From: Protonemura montana
Lineage: Eukaryota > Arthropoda > Insecta > Plecoptera > Nemouridae
NCBI GenBank assembly: GCA_947568835.1
Contig: OX387609.1
Location: forward strand, 4,654,001-4,718,000
Direction of reading: 5' to 3'
Length of the DNA stretch: 64,000 nucleotides
Position 1 is the stretch's first letter. The number at the start of each line of letters is the position of its first letter. The position numbers were made by a program, and so were the translations under genes. Positions 13,516 to 25,749 of this stretch are shown here, piece by piece. The notes beneath the pieces were generated by a model. The model was not told the DNA's origin. It saw only the letters and a program-made list of their open reading frames with translations, and did no database searches.

Positions 13516-15989
13516 ACCCACTCTAAGTGCGGTCATCACGATGCTACCGTGAAAATAGATGACGCGTGTGTCATGGCCGTTTTCAGGTTACGGTGCAGTG
13601 CGCGGTTTTACTCTTTTAATATCACAAATATTACCGTCATCTATTACTTTTGGCAAAAATTAGAGCAAAAATCAACTAGAATGACAAGAGCGAAACTAGA
13701 AGACCGGCAAGTTAAGTATTTCAGATTGAAATCGCCTGAAAGTCACATAAAAAATGCTAGCTGGAAGCTTTATAAAGCTCTCCGCGCCATTTTTAAGCAA
13801 AGTCCTTTACTAAAATGTAAAAACCATTGAGATGCAAGTAAATCATAGTTTTATTTTCATGTATTTTTTCTTTGGACTGTTCATGGATAAATGAGAGGTC
13901 AAGGGTCCCCTTATATTTATCGAAGACATTTTGTCCAAGAAAACTAAGTGAATTGGTCAGCAAGTCTCTGGATTCTCTAGAATAAATATTACTACGCAAA
14001 CACGGATTACTTTAACATCTATTTCTTTACGACATAGCATGAAAACAAGTAAATTACATCATGTAAACCGTATTCCATGTAACCCTCTTAAAAAACCACC
14101 AACAAGAATCCCAACTGGAAGTATTAAGATGTTTCCTGCGCTGTTTCCGTGGCGACCCGCCGGTTCCTGGTGATGTCAACGCACGACACCGCGAGTAGGA
14201 ACAGATAAAACTAACAAAGTAGAGGACAAATCGATCAGATCTTAACGGGCTGATTAGCGAGACACCTCAAGTCTAAAGTGTAAGGCCGAGGCGTGCCGCT
14301 CCGTGCTAGGTTGCTTGCCGATCACTCACTGAAGTCTACGATTCAAGTTCTAGCATTTACTTAAGTGAACCATTTTATCGTAGAAACATTAGCAACAACG
14401 CCATGTTCAGAGCCAAAATGCACCGGTTATCTATAATTCCATCATTTCGGTCAATTAATTTAGGTTCCAAGGCCAAGCGTTTCTTCTCTAATAGCTCTTT
14501 ATCTACACTCACCTGTTGATCTAAAAGTAAAATAACCCTCGTGTCTATAATCACCGTTTAGTCTAAATAAAGACCACTCTCTGTACAAAAACCGAATAAT
14601 CATCAATGTACAGTCGGTTTACACACAGGAAAAGAAAACTAGTGTTAGCCAGGCAAGTGTGAGCTTTTAAAAATTAATTGTCAATCAATCATTTTAGGCG
14701 TTAGCAGTCTCAAAATGAAGTGTACATCATGATGTAACTGACACTCTATATGCTGCAGTTACGGGCTCGGTATATGCTGAAGATTCAAACACCTTCAGCC
14801 TTCAAATGCCATCTTAAATCAACTCTTTATTCGGTCGTTACGGACTATAGATAGGCTTGATAATCTGAAGACATCCTGAGGCTTAAAAATTATTGTTTTA
14901 ACAAAACTTTGCAGCCGTTCCATGTTCTATATGCTCTAAGTTTCCTACGTTTTATATTTAGATTCAATGTCAATCGTATTCTCGATTCCATTCCTTACTT
15001 GCTCATCTAGAATCACGCTCATAAAATACGCGTACCTTCACAAAAAACCGATGAGCGCATTGATGAAGCGGTCATCCACCCACTAAAGTATTTAAAAACA
15101 GACAGTAAAAACGCAGGGAAACGCTACGGAACTAAATGCCAGTATGACGAAGACAGCAAATCACATATTTTCACATATTAAATCACATATTAAATCACAC
15201 ATATAAATCACAAATCACATATTAAATATTCCGAGTAATGCTTACTAAATTCTGGACAAAGGACTTAATATTTTCGGGCGCTTTAAATGCAGGTCATCAA
15301 GCGCCATTATCTAGTTACAGAAAAAGGACACTCTTAGGTTACTTTTAAGGATAACTACCACAAAAAATGGACACTCTCAAACTTATTCGCCATAAGAGCT
15401 AAATAACAGGAAGGGAGTCTCAACCATATTTGTTTGTGGTTCTTATCTAGAACTATAAAACCATATTATTTTATTTTGTCAAAATTCATCTGCCAATTTG
15501 CAATTTTTATCAACCAAAAGCAAACATATATAATTACAAATGTACTGTTTTTATACTATGGATCGGGGTCTAGAGATTAAAAGTGCAATTTTGTTACGTG
15601 TACATGATAAAATGTTTAGGAGTACATCACTGACTAAGCTTCGGTCGAAAATGACCTTACTTGTACCGTTGAGTGTAATACCTGCACCAATGTGCGTTTT
15701 TTGCACTGGCCTAGTTCTCTGCTAACGCTTGTGATAACTAGATAAGGGCAACCCGCACTTATCCAAAGCCAGCGTTAAACTGTAGGTGATAACGAGTTGG
15801 CAAGGTTGACCTCTGAAAGTTATTTATTTGGAAATAATTGCAATTTGTTGCAGACCAAGAGGTGAGTTGGTCGAGCGCCTGCTCGATTGGTGTTTTTGTG
15901 GGTTTTGTTCGGAATCAAGTTTTGGCTCAAATTTTCATGATTTTAAGTTAAAAATCAGCTGTGAGTTGACGTTATCATTCATTTTATAC

Positions 15990-16690
15990 AGAACTTCTCA
16001 AGTCTACTTTCTTATGTTACTTCGGGTATACCATGGCCTAGCATAGGAGGTTCAATGGTAGATTCAACGTTTGGTACCCATGGAGATGTCGAGATCATGA
16101 CAGAGCTTCTCAATTCTGCTATCTTATGTTACCACGGGTATATCATGGCCTAGAATAGGAGGTTCAATGGTAGATTCAACGTTTGGTAGCCATGGAGATG
16201 CTGAGATCGCCTCACAGAGCTTCCCAAATATGCTATCTTATGTTACCACGGGTATATCATGGTCTAGCATAGGAGGTTCAATGGTAGATTCAACGTTTGG
16301 TAGCCATGGAGATGCTGAGATCGCCTGACAGAGCTTCTCAATTCTGCTATCTTATGTTACCACGGGTATATCTTGGTCTAGCGTAGGAGGTTCAATGGTA
16401 GATTCAACGTTTGGTAGCCATGGAGATGCTGAGATCACCTGACAGAGCTTCTCAATTCTGCTATCTTATGTTACCACGGGTATATCTTGGTCTAGCGTAG
16501 GAGGTTCAATGGTAGATTCAACGTTTGGTAGCCATGGAGATGCTGAGATCACCTGACAGAGCTTCTCAATTCTGCTATCTTATGTTACCACGGGTATATC
16601 TTGGTCTAGCGTAGGAGGTTCAATGGTAGATTCAACGTTTGGTAGCCATGAAGATGCTGAGAGCTTCTCAATTCTGCTATCTTAAGTTAA
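15990..16690 (+). repeat. 114-bp satellite array, locus A (about six copies)
   Basis: The word GGTTCAATGGTAGATTCAACG begins near 16049, 16161, 16275, 16389, 16503 and 16617, so the period is 112 bp once and then exactly 114 bp. A partial copy precedes the first unit, and the last unit is shortened by an internal deletion. Copies are nearly identical in the middle and more diverged at the left edge, as expected for unequal exchange. The same monomer occurs three times at 45973-46298. 114 bp equals 38 codons, so reading frames run through several units, but in-frame stops in this array argue against a protein. Confidence 0.92.
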
Positions 16691-16859
16691 CCGGAGGTAT
16701 AATATTTCCATGGCTGCTAGTTATGATTTGACAGCAATATAGAAAACAGAATGAAGGTGTTACGTGGATACAATTTCGGTAAAACCCGAGTTTTTTTGCA
16801 CTTATTTTACAGTTTCATGACAGTCTGTTATTCTTGGTAATTTTACCTTGTAATTTTCA

Positions 16860-16994
16860 GGCCTAAGATGCTTTTTTGGATTCAAGATTAGAGATCTTAG
16901 TGGTTTATTACGTGTTTTGGTTTTAAGGCCTAAGATGCTTTTTTTGGATTTAAGATTAGTGATATTAGTGGTATATATTACGTGTTTTGGTTTT
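16860..16994 (+). repeat. 67-bp direct tandem duplication
   Basis: GGCCTAAGATGCTTTTTT through TTACGTGTTTTGGTTTT is present twice, starting at 16860 and 16927, with a few substitutions and a short insertion. It is a simple local duplication with no coding potential. Confidence 0.85.
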
Positions 16995-17299
16995 CAAACT
17001 TGCTAGCGACCGGTTTGCACATTGCCAAAGACAATGTCCCGAGACCAGTTGTTTAAAAATACATAATTTTCTTATACCATTTCGATTGATAGAAACATAA
17101 ATTTACTTAATTTAAACTAAAACTTTATTTTGTAACACTGCCAAGACAGTGGGTTCACAGGCCAATTACTATGTAAGTTTTAACTGATATATTTTGTAAA
17201 TACATTTCTTGTTTAGAAATCGGATTTAAATTGTATTGCAATGGCATTGCTTGCAATGGGCCAAATATATTTTTATCAGGAACACTAATAATCACTCAA

Positions 17300-17372
17300 A
17301 GAATGGTACCCTGACGGGGACTCGAACCCCAATCTTCACCTGTCGTGAGTGTTGCTCTAACCAATCGAGCTA
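17300..17372 (-). repeat. tRNA-derived SINE head
   Basis: On the minus strand the A-box region TTAGCTCGATTGGTTAGAGC and the perfect B box GGTTCGAGTCC lie in a convincing D-arm and T-arm layout. The acceptor arms (GAACAAT against the GTCAGGGTACC end) do not pair, so this is a pol III-competent tRNA relic and not a tRNA gene. A SINE-tail word (CCAGTCTAGCTTCCTTTCC) follows separately at about 17585. Confidence 0.65.
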
Positions 17373-18389
17373 AATTGTTCTCAATAACACTTCTCAAAAA
17401 TTTACATTTTACATAGCCACTGCAAACGATGCCAAGATACAAAAATAAATGAAAATATTTTTGTATTTCTCTGCCTCTATCGAATCGAACTCATCTTTCT
17501 AATATGGATGCATATAATTGGTAGTTGCCGGGTTTTCGGTTTTGCTGGTGTTTTGACTAAGGAGCTGAAACCAGCAAGCGAAGCCAGTCTAGCTTCCTTT
17601 CCATGATATTTCTAGGTATACACTTCTTGTACCTACTATATGTGTCCAAAATGACTACTAACAAGAAAGTAGTTCACTAAAACATTTAGCTATTATCTTT
17701 CTTGGTAGCTCACTGAGAGATTGGAGTGGTAGACCATGAAAATTTTGAAAATTGTTATTTACTTTGTAAGGCTATGATCGTTTATGATTTCCCATTTTTA
17801 ATTCAGAGAAGCAAACATTCACAGGTCGATTAGTCACTACGGTAATTAGAATATTTGTTGACAAGGTGATTGTGGTTATATTTGATGAATTGAGGTATAT
17901 CGTGTCTACGGTTTTGCGTAAACATAGGCTTGGAAGGCAATTTATTTCGCTAAAAGTGATGAAGGATCAAGAAAATTGCTCTCTTCCTACAAAGGTGCAT
18001 AAATTCCTTCATACAAATAGCATAACTTAACGGCTTTTCACATTAGATTGAAGATCACATGATTTTTTTTTAATCTTAACTATTTCCGAAAGAAGTTTTT
18101 TTTTTTTAATACAGGTAAAAATGCTTTCTGAACTAGCGCGACATGTATAACGTAAAGAAATCCGTTTTCAATAAATATATTTTCCTGAGAAGCCCAAAAC
18201 CAAGAAAACAGAAAAAAACACAATTAACTTTGTTTCGTCTTTTTGGAATGGGGCACGAAGTTTAAATAAAATCTTCTAAAACCGAGTCTGGTGAACATTT
18301 TTTCTTTACGATATAATTTTTGAAGTCTGAAGAGTTATCAATTATATTTTAACATTTAAACTTTGATTTCGGTGGCAGAATTAAAATAT

Positions 18390-18412
18390 ATATAATATAT
18401 ATATATATATTA
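18390..18412. repeat. AT dinucleotide microsatellite
   Basis: An imperfect ATATAT run. Similar short TA runs occur at 32757-32781, 40729-40741, 43868-43890 and 53868-53882. Confidence 0.8.
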
Positions 18413-18954
18413 ACAATTATTGGAAATTTTTTTATTATTAAAACAAATTATCTACAAATATATTCGTGATTGACCGGGAATAGAAACTGCGACAGAACTC
18501 AGAAAATGCAAGTTGACACGACGGGTGAGGTTTGGGTAAAAAGTCGATTGCATCGGACATCAATGGACATGATTTTAGTGTTTTTACAGTTTCACAGTTT
18601 TCACTGGTGACATCAAAACATTTTCCAAATTCTTCGACTGTTTCTTAGCTTTATGAGCTCGGGCCATCGCGGAAATTTCTTAAACAACATGTGCCGTATG
18701 AAAAAAAGTACAAAAATAAAATAGTATTATTAATTTTTTTTTGAAAATCTTCCTTTCCTTAAACTCTGAATAGTTTTAACGCAGAGTTAGTCTTGAACAG
18801 AGTCAAGTGGGAGACCATCAATAGAAGAAACGTCTTAAATATGTTTTAATATTAAAACTGTTGCTTGCTTTGGCACAAGAAACAAAAAAAAATATAAGTT
18901 TTAGAAAATTAGAAAACTTTTTGTACATTTTTCGAAAAATAATATACCCTAGAG

Positions 18955-19012
18955 GTCCCGGGTTTGTATCCCGCTTCGGTCGAACATCTCTTCAGTCTGG
19001 CTTCCTTTCCAA
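18955..19012 (+). repeat. 5'-truncated tRNA-derived SINE
   Basis: Only the B-box half (GGTCCCGGGTTTGTATCCC) and the shared tail (CTTCAGTCTGGCTTCCTTTCC) remain. The tail matches those after the heads at 20238 and 27761, which ties the copies into one family. Confidence 0.6.
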
Positions 19013-19385
19013 CATCTTAATAGCTTTATCCATATTTTAATTTAGAATTAAATATTTTAGGCATATTTTCAAATATTAGTAACTTAAAGTAACAATTAAT
19101 TATTCTTAAGTTTTATAATATAACATGAATTACCATTTTTAACGATTCTACCATTGCTTCAAGTATTATCTGCGGTGTTATCTCAAGTATTTCAAAAGCG
19201 TTTTTTATTTTTTATTTTTTAGCTATCTTTTCAAGATTTTTTTTATATTAGAAAAGATTTTTTTCGCAAGTGATGCAGCAAGCTTTGAATTTCATTGAAT
19301 CATCTTCTTGTGTTTCTAAATTTATAGGTTTTGTAGAAATTTAAAATTCTTTGGTTTGTTAAATCTTAATTTCAATTGTGGTCAA

Positions 19386-19585
19386 CTGCCACAGTTTAAC
19401 TTCACACCATGTGAAGTTAACCTGACACTGCCACAGTTTAACTTCACAGCATGTAAAGTTAACCTGACACTGCCACAGTTTAACTTCACACCATGTGAAG
19501 TTAACCTGACACTGCCACAGTTTAACTTCACACCATGTGAAGTTAACCTGACACTGCCACAGTTTAACTTCACACCATGTGACGT
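19386..19585. repeat. 42-bp tandem array, each unit a hairpin
   Basis: Units begin at CTGCCACAG at 19386, 19428, 19470, 19512 and 19554, an exact 42-bp spacing. Inside each unit is a near-perfect palindrome with 11-bp arms, TTAACTTCACA and TGTGAAGTTAA, around the loop CCA. One unit has CA replaced by GC in the loop region and one compensating-looking change in the right arm. Because 42 is divisible by three, all frames through the array are periodic, which explains the overlapping open frames on both strands; none looks like a protein. No spacers vary between repeats, so it is not CRISPR-like. Confidence 0.92.
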
Positions 19586-20237
19586 AAAACAACAGGTCCA
19601 AGGCAAAACTAAACAAAAAAAACACATAACGGCGTCGCCATGGTTACCCCGCTTGCAACATATATATCACTATATCGATTGGCTAATAATAATAAACCAC
19701 GCCGTCGTTTTGCGATGAAGGACAAATCTGTCAGTAGACCGATTGATTTCGAAAGGAATGTTGCAAATTTAGAAAACTTATTTTCGTCGCTGGTCATTTC
19801 CGGAGATATCGCAATCTTACTGACAGTTTTTTTCTTGTGTGACAAAAATAACTCGTTATTTATTTTTTTCGTGTATAATTCAAATTTCGAACCGTTTTTT
19901 TAATCTGCAACGACCTTGAACCGTTCAACGGACAGAAGCAAGGTGGATTTGTTTTTGGTTTTCGATGTTTTTTTTTTTACAGTTTGGTTGATATTAGTAA
20001 CTTGTAAACTTTTGTCTTCTCGCCAACCTGTTTAGCTACCTTTTATTAGTCTGTAGGTACTATTAAAATAATGAGAACGCTTAAATTCGATCTACCAAAA
20101 AGTGAATATAGTGCATTTAACACCACAAAATAGCTCAAGAATAAGTCTCTTTACACGCAGATTCAATTCTAAAGATTTTAATAACAGTGCTGTAGATTGA
20201 AAAAAATTTATAAATTTAACTGGAATATGTGTGCTCA

Positions 20238-20345
20238 GTAATGTAGCTCAGTTTGTACAGCACCCGACCGGCAATTGAGAAGTCGTGAGTTCGTATCCCG
20301 GTTCAGTTGCACTTTTCTCCAGTCTAGCTCCCCTTCCAAATGTAT
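20238..20345 (+). repeat. tRNA-derived SINE with family tail
   Basis: The A-box region TGTAGCTCAGTTTGTACAGC, B box GAGTTCGTATCCC, GGTTCAGTTGCAC and the tail CCAGTCTAGCTCCCCTTCC follow in order. The layout matches 27761-27860, and the two share the CTGGCTT-type tail seen at 18955. Confidence 0.72.
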
Positions 20346-21885
20346 TTAATATTAAATTAAATTGACACGCACTTAAGATCAAAGCTCTGCGAATAATCGC
20401 CGACTCTGAGCGAAAAATCTATTTCTAGTCGCTCGCCTCAATTCTAAAAAATAAAAAAATAAAAACTTGAGAAAAAGACAAAAAGTTCTGGCCCTCGGGC
20501 GCAGCGGGATCTCGCGAGCGCCGAACGCAATAAAAAGCACCTCTTTACGAGTTTTCTTGGGCATGCTCGCGAGACTTCGATAAAGAAGTGTCCTTGCTGA
20601 GGACAAGGACTCTCGAGGTGCTTTCGAGTGTTTGTGGTCAGCCCACATTTGCCGGAAGACATTCTGATGCAGCCAGAACGTGGGCAGTTACAGAGTGGTT
20701 GGAATATACGGACTGTTCTGATATTAGGTGGCCGATCTTAGGTATAGCCATTGCAGTAAGAGTTTTAGGTTTTGAACGCTGAATCTTTATGAAATCTTAA
20801 CTGAAACAAGACGTTTCCAGGTTTTAAAACGAATAACCTTTCGACTCTTTACCTAAATGTAAAAAAAGTTTGATATCGTTTTAGCATTCGTGTCTCAGAT
20901 TGGAAATTTATTTTCGTAAACTCGCTCTGTGGTTGGAATATTTTTCAAAAATAGTATATTTCAAAAATTAAAAAATAGGCTTGTTTACAAGTTGGACATT
21001 GAATCAGGACAGGAACTTCCGTTTAAAAATGTAACTTTTCATTGCAAATAAAAGAAATATGGGTGAAAACAGCTAAATGTGATGTTTATACTCATGTCTA
21101 TTTTATAAAAATAGCCGTTTCTGTGAAAACGTTTTATTTCATTTAAGCATTGAAGCCGACTTTGGAATATATTTTCGAAAACTCGTGCTGTAGTTAGAAT
21201 AGAACTTAAACAAAAATCTCAAGAAATTTTCATCAAGAATTTCATCAAGTGCCTGTTAAACAACTATTTTTATTTAAAAAATGTATTTTTCACCAGAATT
21301 AAAAGAAGAAAAACGGCCTTTTTAAATATCTCAAAGTCAAAGTGGTTCGGGTTTGGTTTCGGTGATCTGAAATATCTTGAAATGATTCCGATGAGACGAA
21401 GAAAAGTATATTTTTAAAAGGGGCTAACTTAGTATCGTGCAGCCTGTACATAAAGAGGCAAAATTTAGGCACTATGAGACGATGAGACAGCACATTTGGA
21501 AGCCAATCTTAGCATACTGCTTCAAAGTGATCTTGAAGAAATACTCGAGTGACAGATGTCATCACACTGTAATGACGTAAACGTGGAAGTCAATTCATAG
21601 TTGTTTATGTCCGCATGTCTTTCGTACACACGATTGTGAAGAACTAGTTACTACAAAAAAGTTCAAAATAAGGAGAATCACGAAAAGGCATTTTTTTGGG
21701 TCACAAGTTTTTACAAAATGGTTTTTAATTGGAAAGATTTTATCGTTCTGAGGATGTTTAATTGATTAGTGTTATAAGTTACCTCACATAGATATTTTTT
21801 CTTATAAAACACTTCACACTTTTCCTAATATATATTTTTTTAATTCAGAATTAATTAAGAATTGGTTTTTCTGGTTATTCCACTA

Positions 21886-21995
21886 CGGAGCTGAAACCAG
21901 CAAGCGATTGATTGTAAAGAAGATGGACAGGAATATATGCGACCGAACCTTGATACGAACCCGGGACATCCCAATTGCCAATTAAGTATGTTTTA
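21886..21995 (-). repeat. tRNA-derived SINE, different tail
   Basis: On the minus strand CCCGGGTTCGTATCAAGG and TTCGGTCGCATA represent the 3' half of the tRNA-like head. They are followed by a tail ending in CGCTTGCTGGTTTCAGCTCC. The same tail word is present (plus strand GGAGCTGAAACCAGCAAGCG) at about 17560, and a related form follows the copy near 42650, defining a second tail class. Confidence 0.6.
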
Positions 21996-23884
21996 GTTTG
22001 ATGCAATGTTTGAAATAATAATCGAATATATAATTCTGATAAAGTCAATGAAGTTTTAATTACAAATGCTGATTTGTTTTCGTAAGAGCAGCGTGCTGAA
22101 AAAATTGGATAAAAATAGATATTTGTTAGTTGTGCCGAACTCTTTCTTTTTCTTTGATGCCTTGATACCTGTTTTTAATTTATGTGCAATGTTTGGGAAG
22201 TTTTTAAGTGATTCAAATAATTGAAAAACTTTAATTTTAAATCATAGTAATGGGGAAATGTTAATATTTAAAAATAAATCGATTTAAATTGAAAAATATC
22301 TATAATTCCCAACCGCTAATGCAATTAGACTTTTACTTGATATATTATACCTAAGATGTCACCAATGAAAATTGCAACCCACCTGTCTTCGAGTCAACGT
22401 ACTGGAAAACCCTCGGCCTCTATGACGGATTATACCACGAACATACCAGTCCACTTTGATAAAGGTTAGCCAAAGCATTCGAGTAATTTCTTACTTCTCA
22501 AACGCAATTACTATAGGATAGCAGTTCTTACAATAATGCAAGTTCACTGGATTTTTTGCGACAAATGGCTTAATAGTCAAGATTTGCTATCCGGTGAAAA
22601 CCGGTGTTAGCCCGTTTCATATGGCAAGAAGTTCATTTTACTGTTGGTGGCGATTTTTTTAAATTTTTACATTGTTGCCCGTTTTTCCCTCTATTATTTA
22701 TGATTGGAAGAGTACTGAAGCAGAAAACATTTATATGTGCATTCATTTGGTATAAATATTTAGTAATAAGTGTAGCTGTTAAATTTCATTTTTAATAGCG
22801 AAGTCGCTTGAAATTTTTTGTAACCAGAAAGATATTTTTATAGATGTCATAAAACCTGGTTAAAGAAGCGTAGAAGCCATTGCAGACGTGAAAGAAATCA
22901 GACATTCTTTCATGCTTTATGTAAAGGTAAAACCACAGATAGAAAAACTGTGTTTCTTTTTTTTAATATTAACAAGCAATTTTTCGCCGGAAACACATTT
23001 TCCTAAAATTTCGAATGCATTTTTCAATGCCAAACATCATAAAAAGTACGATTGTTTCTAGACGCATGTCTATTAGATCTAACCTTAGCACTAGTTTTGT
23101 AAAAAACTATATTAACTAATTATAAATTTCAACAATTATTTCAACAATTACAAACTAATTATAAGTGATCGCAAAAACAATTTTAAAAAAATAGTCATTG
23201 TACGATTATTGCTGTAAACTATTTCTTGCACTTCGATAGGGTTTTTGTTTTCGCCCATCCAGAGCTAATACATGTTTCCATTTCAATTTAGTACGAGTCT
23301 TTCGCCAATTTCAATTTCTTCTGGCAGGCACACACAGTGGCAAAAAATAAGGATAAAGATTAAACACCAAAAAACCAAAAAAAAACCACAACCAAAGATA
23401 CAAACAAACTATGAAGAAAAGGAGATAAATAATTTGACAAAAAAAATGTAGCGAAACCCAGTGTGGTCTTGTCTAAAACAAGTCACCTCCGTTTATAGCT
23501 AGATCCGAGTCCAGTCCGTTTCTTGGAAACCGTTCGTGCATCGAGCAGGATTGTTCAGTCGACAACCAACGCTCCGTACATACCTTTGTACCTTTTTCGT
23601 ACAGAACCAACGCATAAATTAGCATTTAGCAAAAACGAAGACCGCAACTATGAGATCACTTTGTTCAAGATCAACAGAGTTGAACGGCCCAGTGGCCTTT
23701 GTTTTAATATGATAAGCAGTTTTATATTCCTTCCAAAATAATAATCAGTCTACCATCAAGTTAAAAAGCGTTTTTATATATAAAAAAAAAATATATATAT
23801 ATACATAAAGGTATAAATGAGGTGTTCTACGAAGATATTACTTCTGGCATATAAAACGAACTATTATTATTTTATAGCTCAAGC

Positions 23885-24165
23885 TTTGATTACTGTGTTT
23901 AACGACGCACTGTTTTAAAAACAGGCCCTGTGGGACTAATGAAAGGCGTCGACGAAATAGTGGATGAGGAGGAACCTAACCTAACCTAGGAGGGCGGAAA
24001 GGAAACCCGGTGCCGGCACGTAGCATACTTCAGTCGAAGAGCACCAAGGGGACCACCAGTTTAACGTCCCTTCCGAAGGACGGTACAACTCAAACAGCAG
24101 GATTCCTCCACAAATTCATGCTGTCGAGAGGTTGATAAGTAAGGCAAATGAAGAAGTGTAAGAAT
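23885..24165 (-). repeat. 5S-derived SINE, body only (head missing)
   Basis: Matches the body of the copies at 25875-26165 and 37405-37672: TTTAACGACGCACTG, AACCTAACCTAACCTAGG, CACCAAGGGGACCACC, CGTCCCTTCCGAAGGACGG and AGCAGGATTCCTCCAC, in that order. It stops at the point where the 5S-like head would begin, so it is a 5'-truncated insertion. Orientation is minus (3' end at low coordinates). Confidence 0.8.
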
Positions 24166-24489
24166 ATTGAGCGTTCTAAATACTCCCCGGCAACTACCGA
24201 GTGAATTATAACTTCTTTAGTGAGTTCATCATTAGAAATTAGTATTTTATAAGAAATATGTCAATCGATATTTCGTCACTGCAAAGGAATCGATGTGTTC
24301 TGATGACTTAAGGTTTGAATGAAACCTATTACTCACAAAGGCATTCTTAATTTCATTGTAATGCTTCAAATTTAGGTGCATCTTTCATTGACCCATTCCC
24401 ATATTTCAACAAATGCCTATCGATTTTTGTTTTACTCTCAAGTTATCACTTCACTCGCATCAAAATTCCATGTCGCTCGTCATTTCTCG

Positions 24490-24745
24490 TCCCATTGTCG
24501 ACCCCCACTCCTGTTTAATAACGTCATGACGTCACGGCAGTCGGCACCTCAAATTCGCATCCCGATTTCTGCCCATTGTCGCCCCCCACTCCAGCTATGA
24601 GATGTGCTTTCAACATCAAATTCACATCGCTAGTTTGCCTTCCGATTGTCGACCCCCACTCCTGCTTTACATCATGACGTCACGCCATCTCGAATTCCCA
24701 GCGCGACTTTGTGTGGCACATTGTCGCCCCCCACCACTGCTGAAA
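24490..24745. repeat. About 75-bp array with TGACGTCA motifs
   Basis: ATTGTCGACCCCCACTCC or its variant ATTGTCGCCCCCCAC occurs at 24494, 24574, 24644 and 24719 (spacings 80, 70 and 75). The two GACCCCC-type units are followed by ATGACGTCAC palindromes at about 24525 and 24674, and the GCCCCCC-type units are not. The array therefore looks like a dimer of about 150 bp repeated twice. TGACGTCA is the consensus CRE/ATF site; whether it binds anything here is unknown. Confidence 0.7.
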
Positions 24746-25009
24746 AGTGCAGTTTTCGACAGAAGTCGGCCATTTTTTCATCAGTCTTTTCTGAGATCTG
24801 GCTGGGTGCGAAGCTCATGCAGCTTTGCTCCGCATTTTTTGATGAGATTTTTCTCTCATCAAAGTATTGATTGCTTTGTTTGGTTAAATATTATGATAAA
24901 TTGGTTGATATATGCTACACATTACTCTTCGGTGGTGAAATATGATTAATTTGATAGTAATTATCATTTTATACTTGCTTTTTTAGTAGTTTTATTGGAA
25001 TTTTTATTG

Positions 25010-25137
25010 GTCGTTTGGTTGGTTGGTCGGTTGGTTGGTTGGTTGGTTGGTTGGTTGGTTGGTTGGTTGGTTGGTTGGTTGGTTAGTTGGTTGGTTGGTT
25101 GGTTGGTTGGTTGGTTGGTTGGTTGGTTGGTCGGTCG
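25010..25137. repeat. GGTT tetranucleotide microsatellite
   Basis: About thirty tandem GGTT units with rare GTCGG or GTTA interruptions. It is open in several frames and would translate as a PTNQ repeat on the minus strand and as LVGW on the plus strand. That is a property of the repeat and not evidence of a gene. Confidence 0.95.
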
Positions 25138-25749
25138 GTTGAACTTCTGATTTATTTATTAAGTAATTGTGTGAGCAATGGATTCGCTGCAAGTATACGC
25201 AAAATGCTATGGGTTTACAGAAAGATACACAGAAAAGCAAGTGTCTTCCACTTACTCCCCAAAGATTGCTCTAATTATGAAGCCAGATCCTGTTTATCTC
25301 ACGTTTTTTTCTCTGGTGTAATGCAACTAAGATGTTCTGGACCCATCCGGGGTGACACTTTTCTAGCGACAGCAATTTTGTTCATAAAATCCAGTGAATT
25401 TTCAAAGCGGGATCTTTGTCAAAATATTTCCATAGTTTGATTTATATCTGCAAGAAATATATTACACTTTTCTGCTGAAATTTTCTTGGATATCATGAAA
25501 TCATTCTGTAACTGATATTTTGAATTATTGTGCTTATAGGTCAATCGATTGGTTGGTCGGAAATCTAATTGAATACGATACAAATGCAAATTTTTGTTAC
25601 CATTTAATATAGCAGCATCGACCGAAATACGATTTTGTATAAATACTTAATTACCCTACAATGCAACCTCAAATGAAGGTATATTGAATCTTCATGGTTC
25701 GCATCTTTTATAACTATAGCATGAGGTTCTTAAACATGTGACAGAACAT

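Noticed and set aside
13549..13830. 93-codon plus-strand frame
   Set aside because: AT-rich, no domain, no splice context; length within chance expectation.
15990..16690. CRISPR array
   Set aside because: Monomers are contiguous with no unique spacers, and the context is eukaryotic. The same applies to the 42-bp, 21-bp and 91-bp arrays.
19356..19718. Overlapping open frames on both strands through the 42-bp array
   Set aside because: A period divisible by three makes several frames stop-free by construction; peptides are pure repeats.
25004..25240. Minus-strand frame encoding a PTNQ repeat and plus-strand LVGW repeat
   Set aside because: It is the translation of a GGTT microsatellite. No promoter, splice or domain support.
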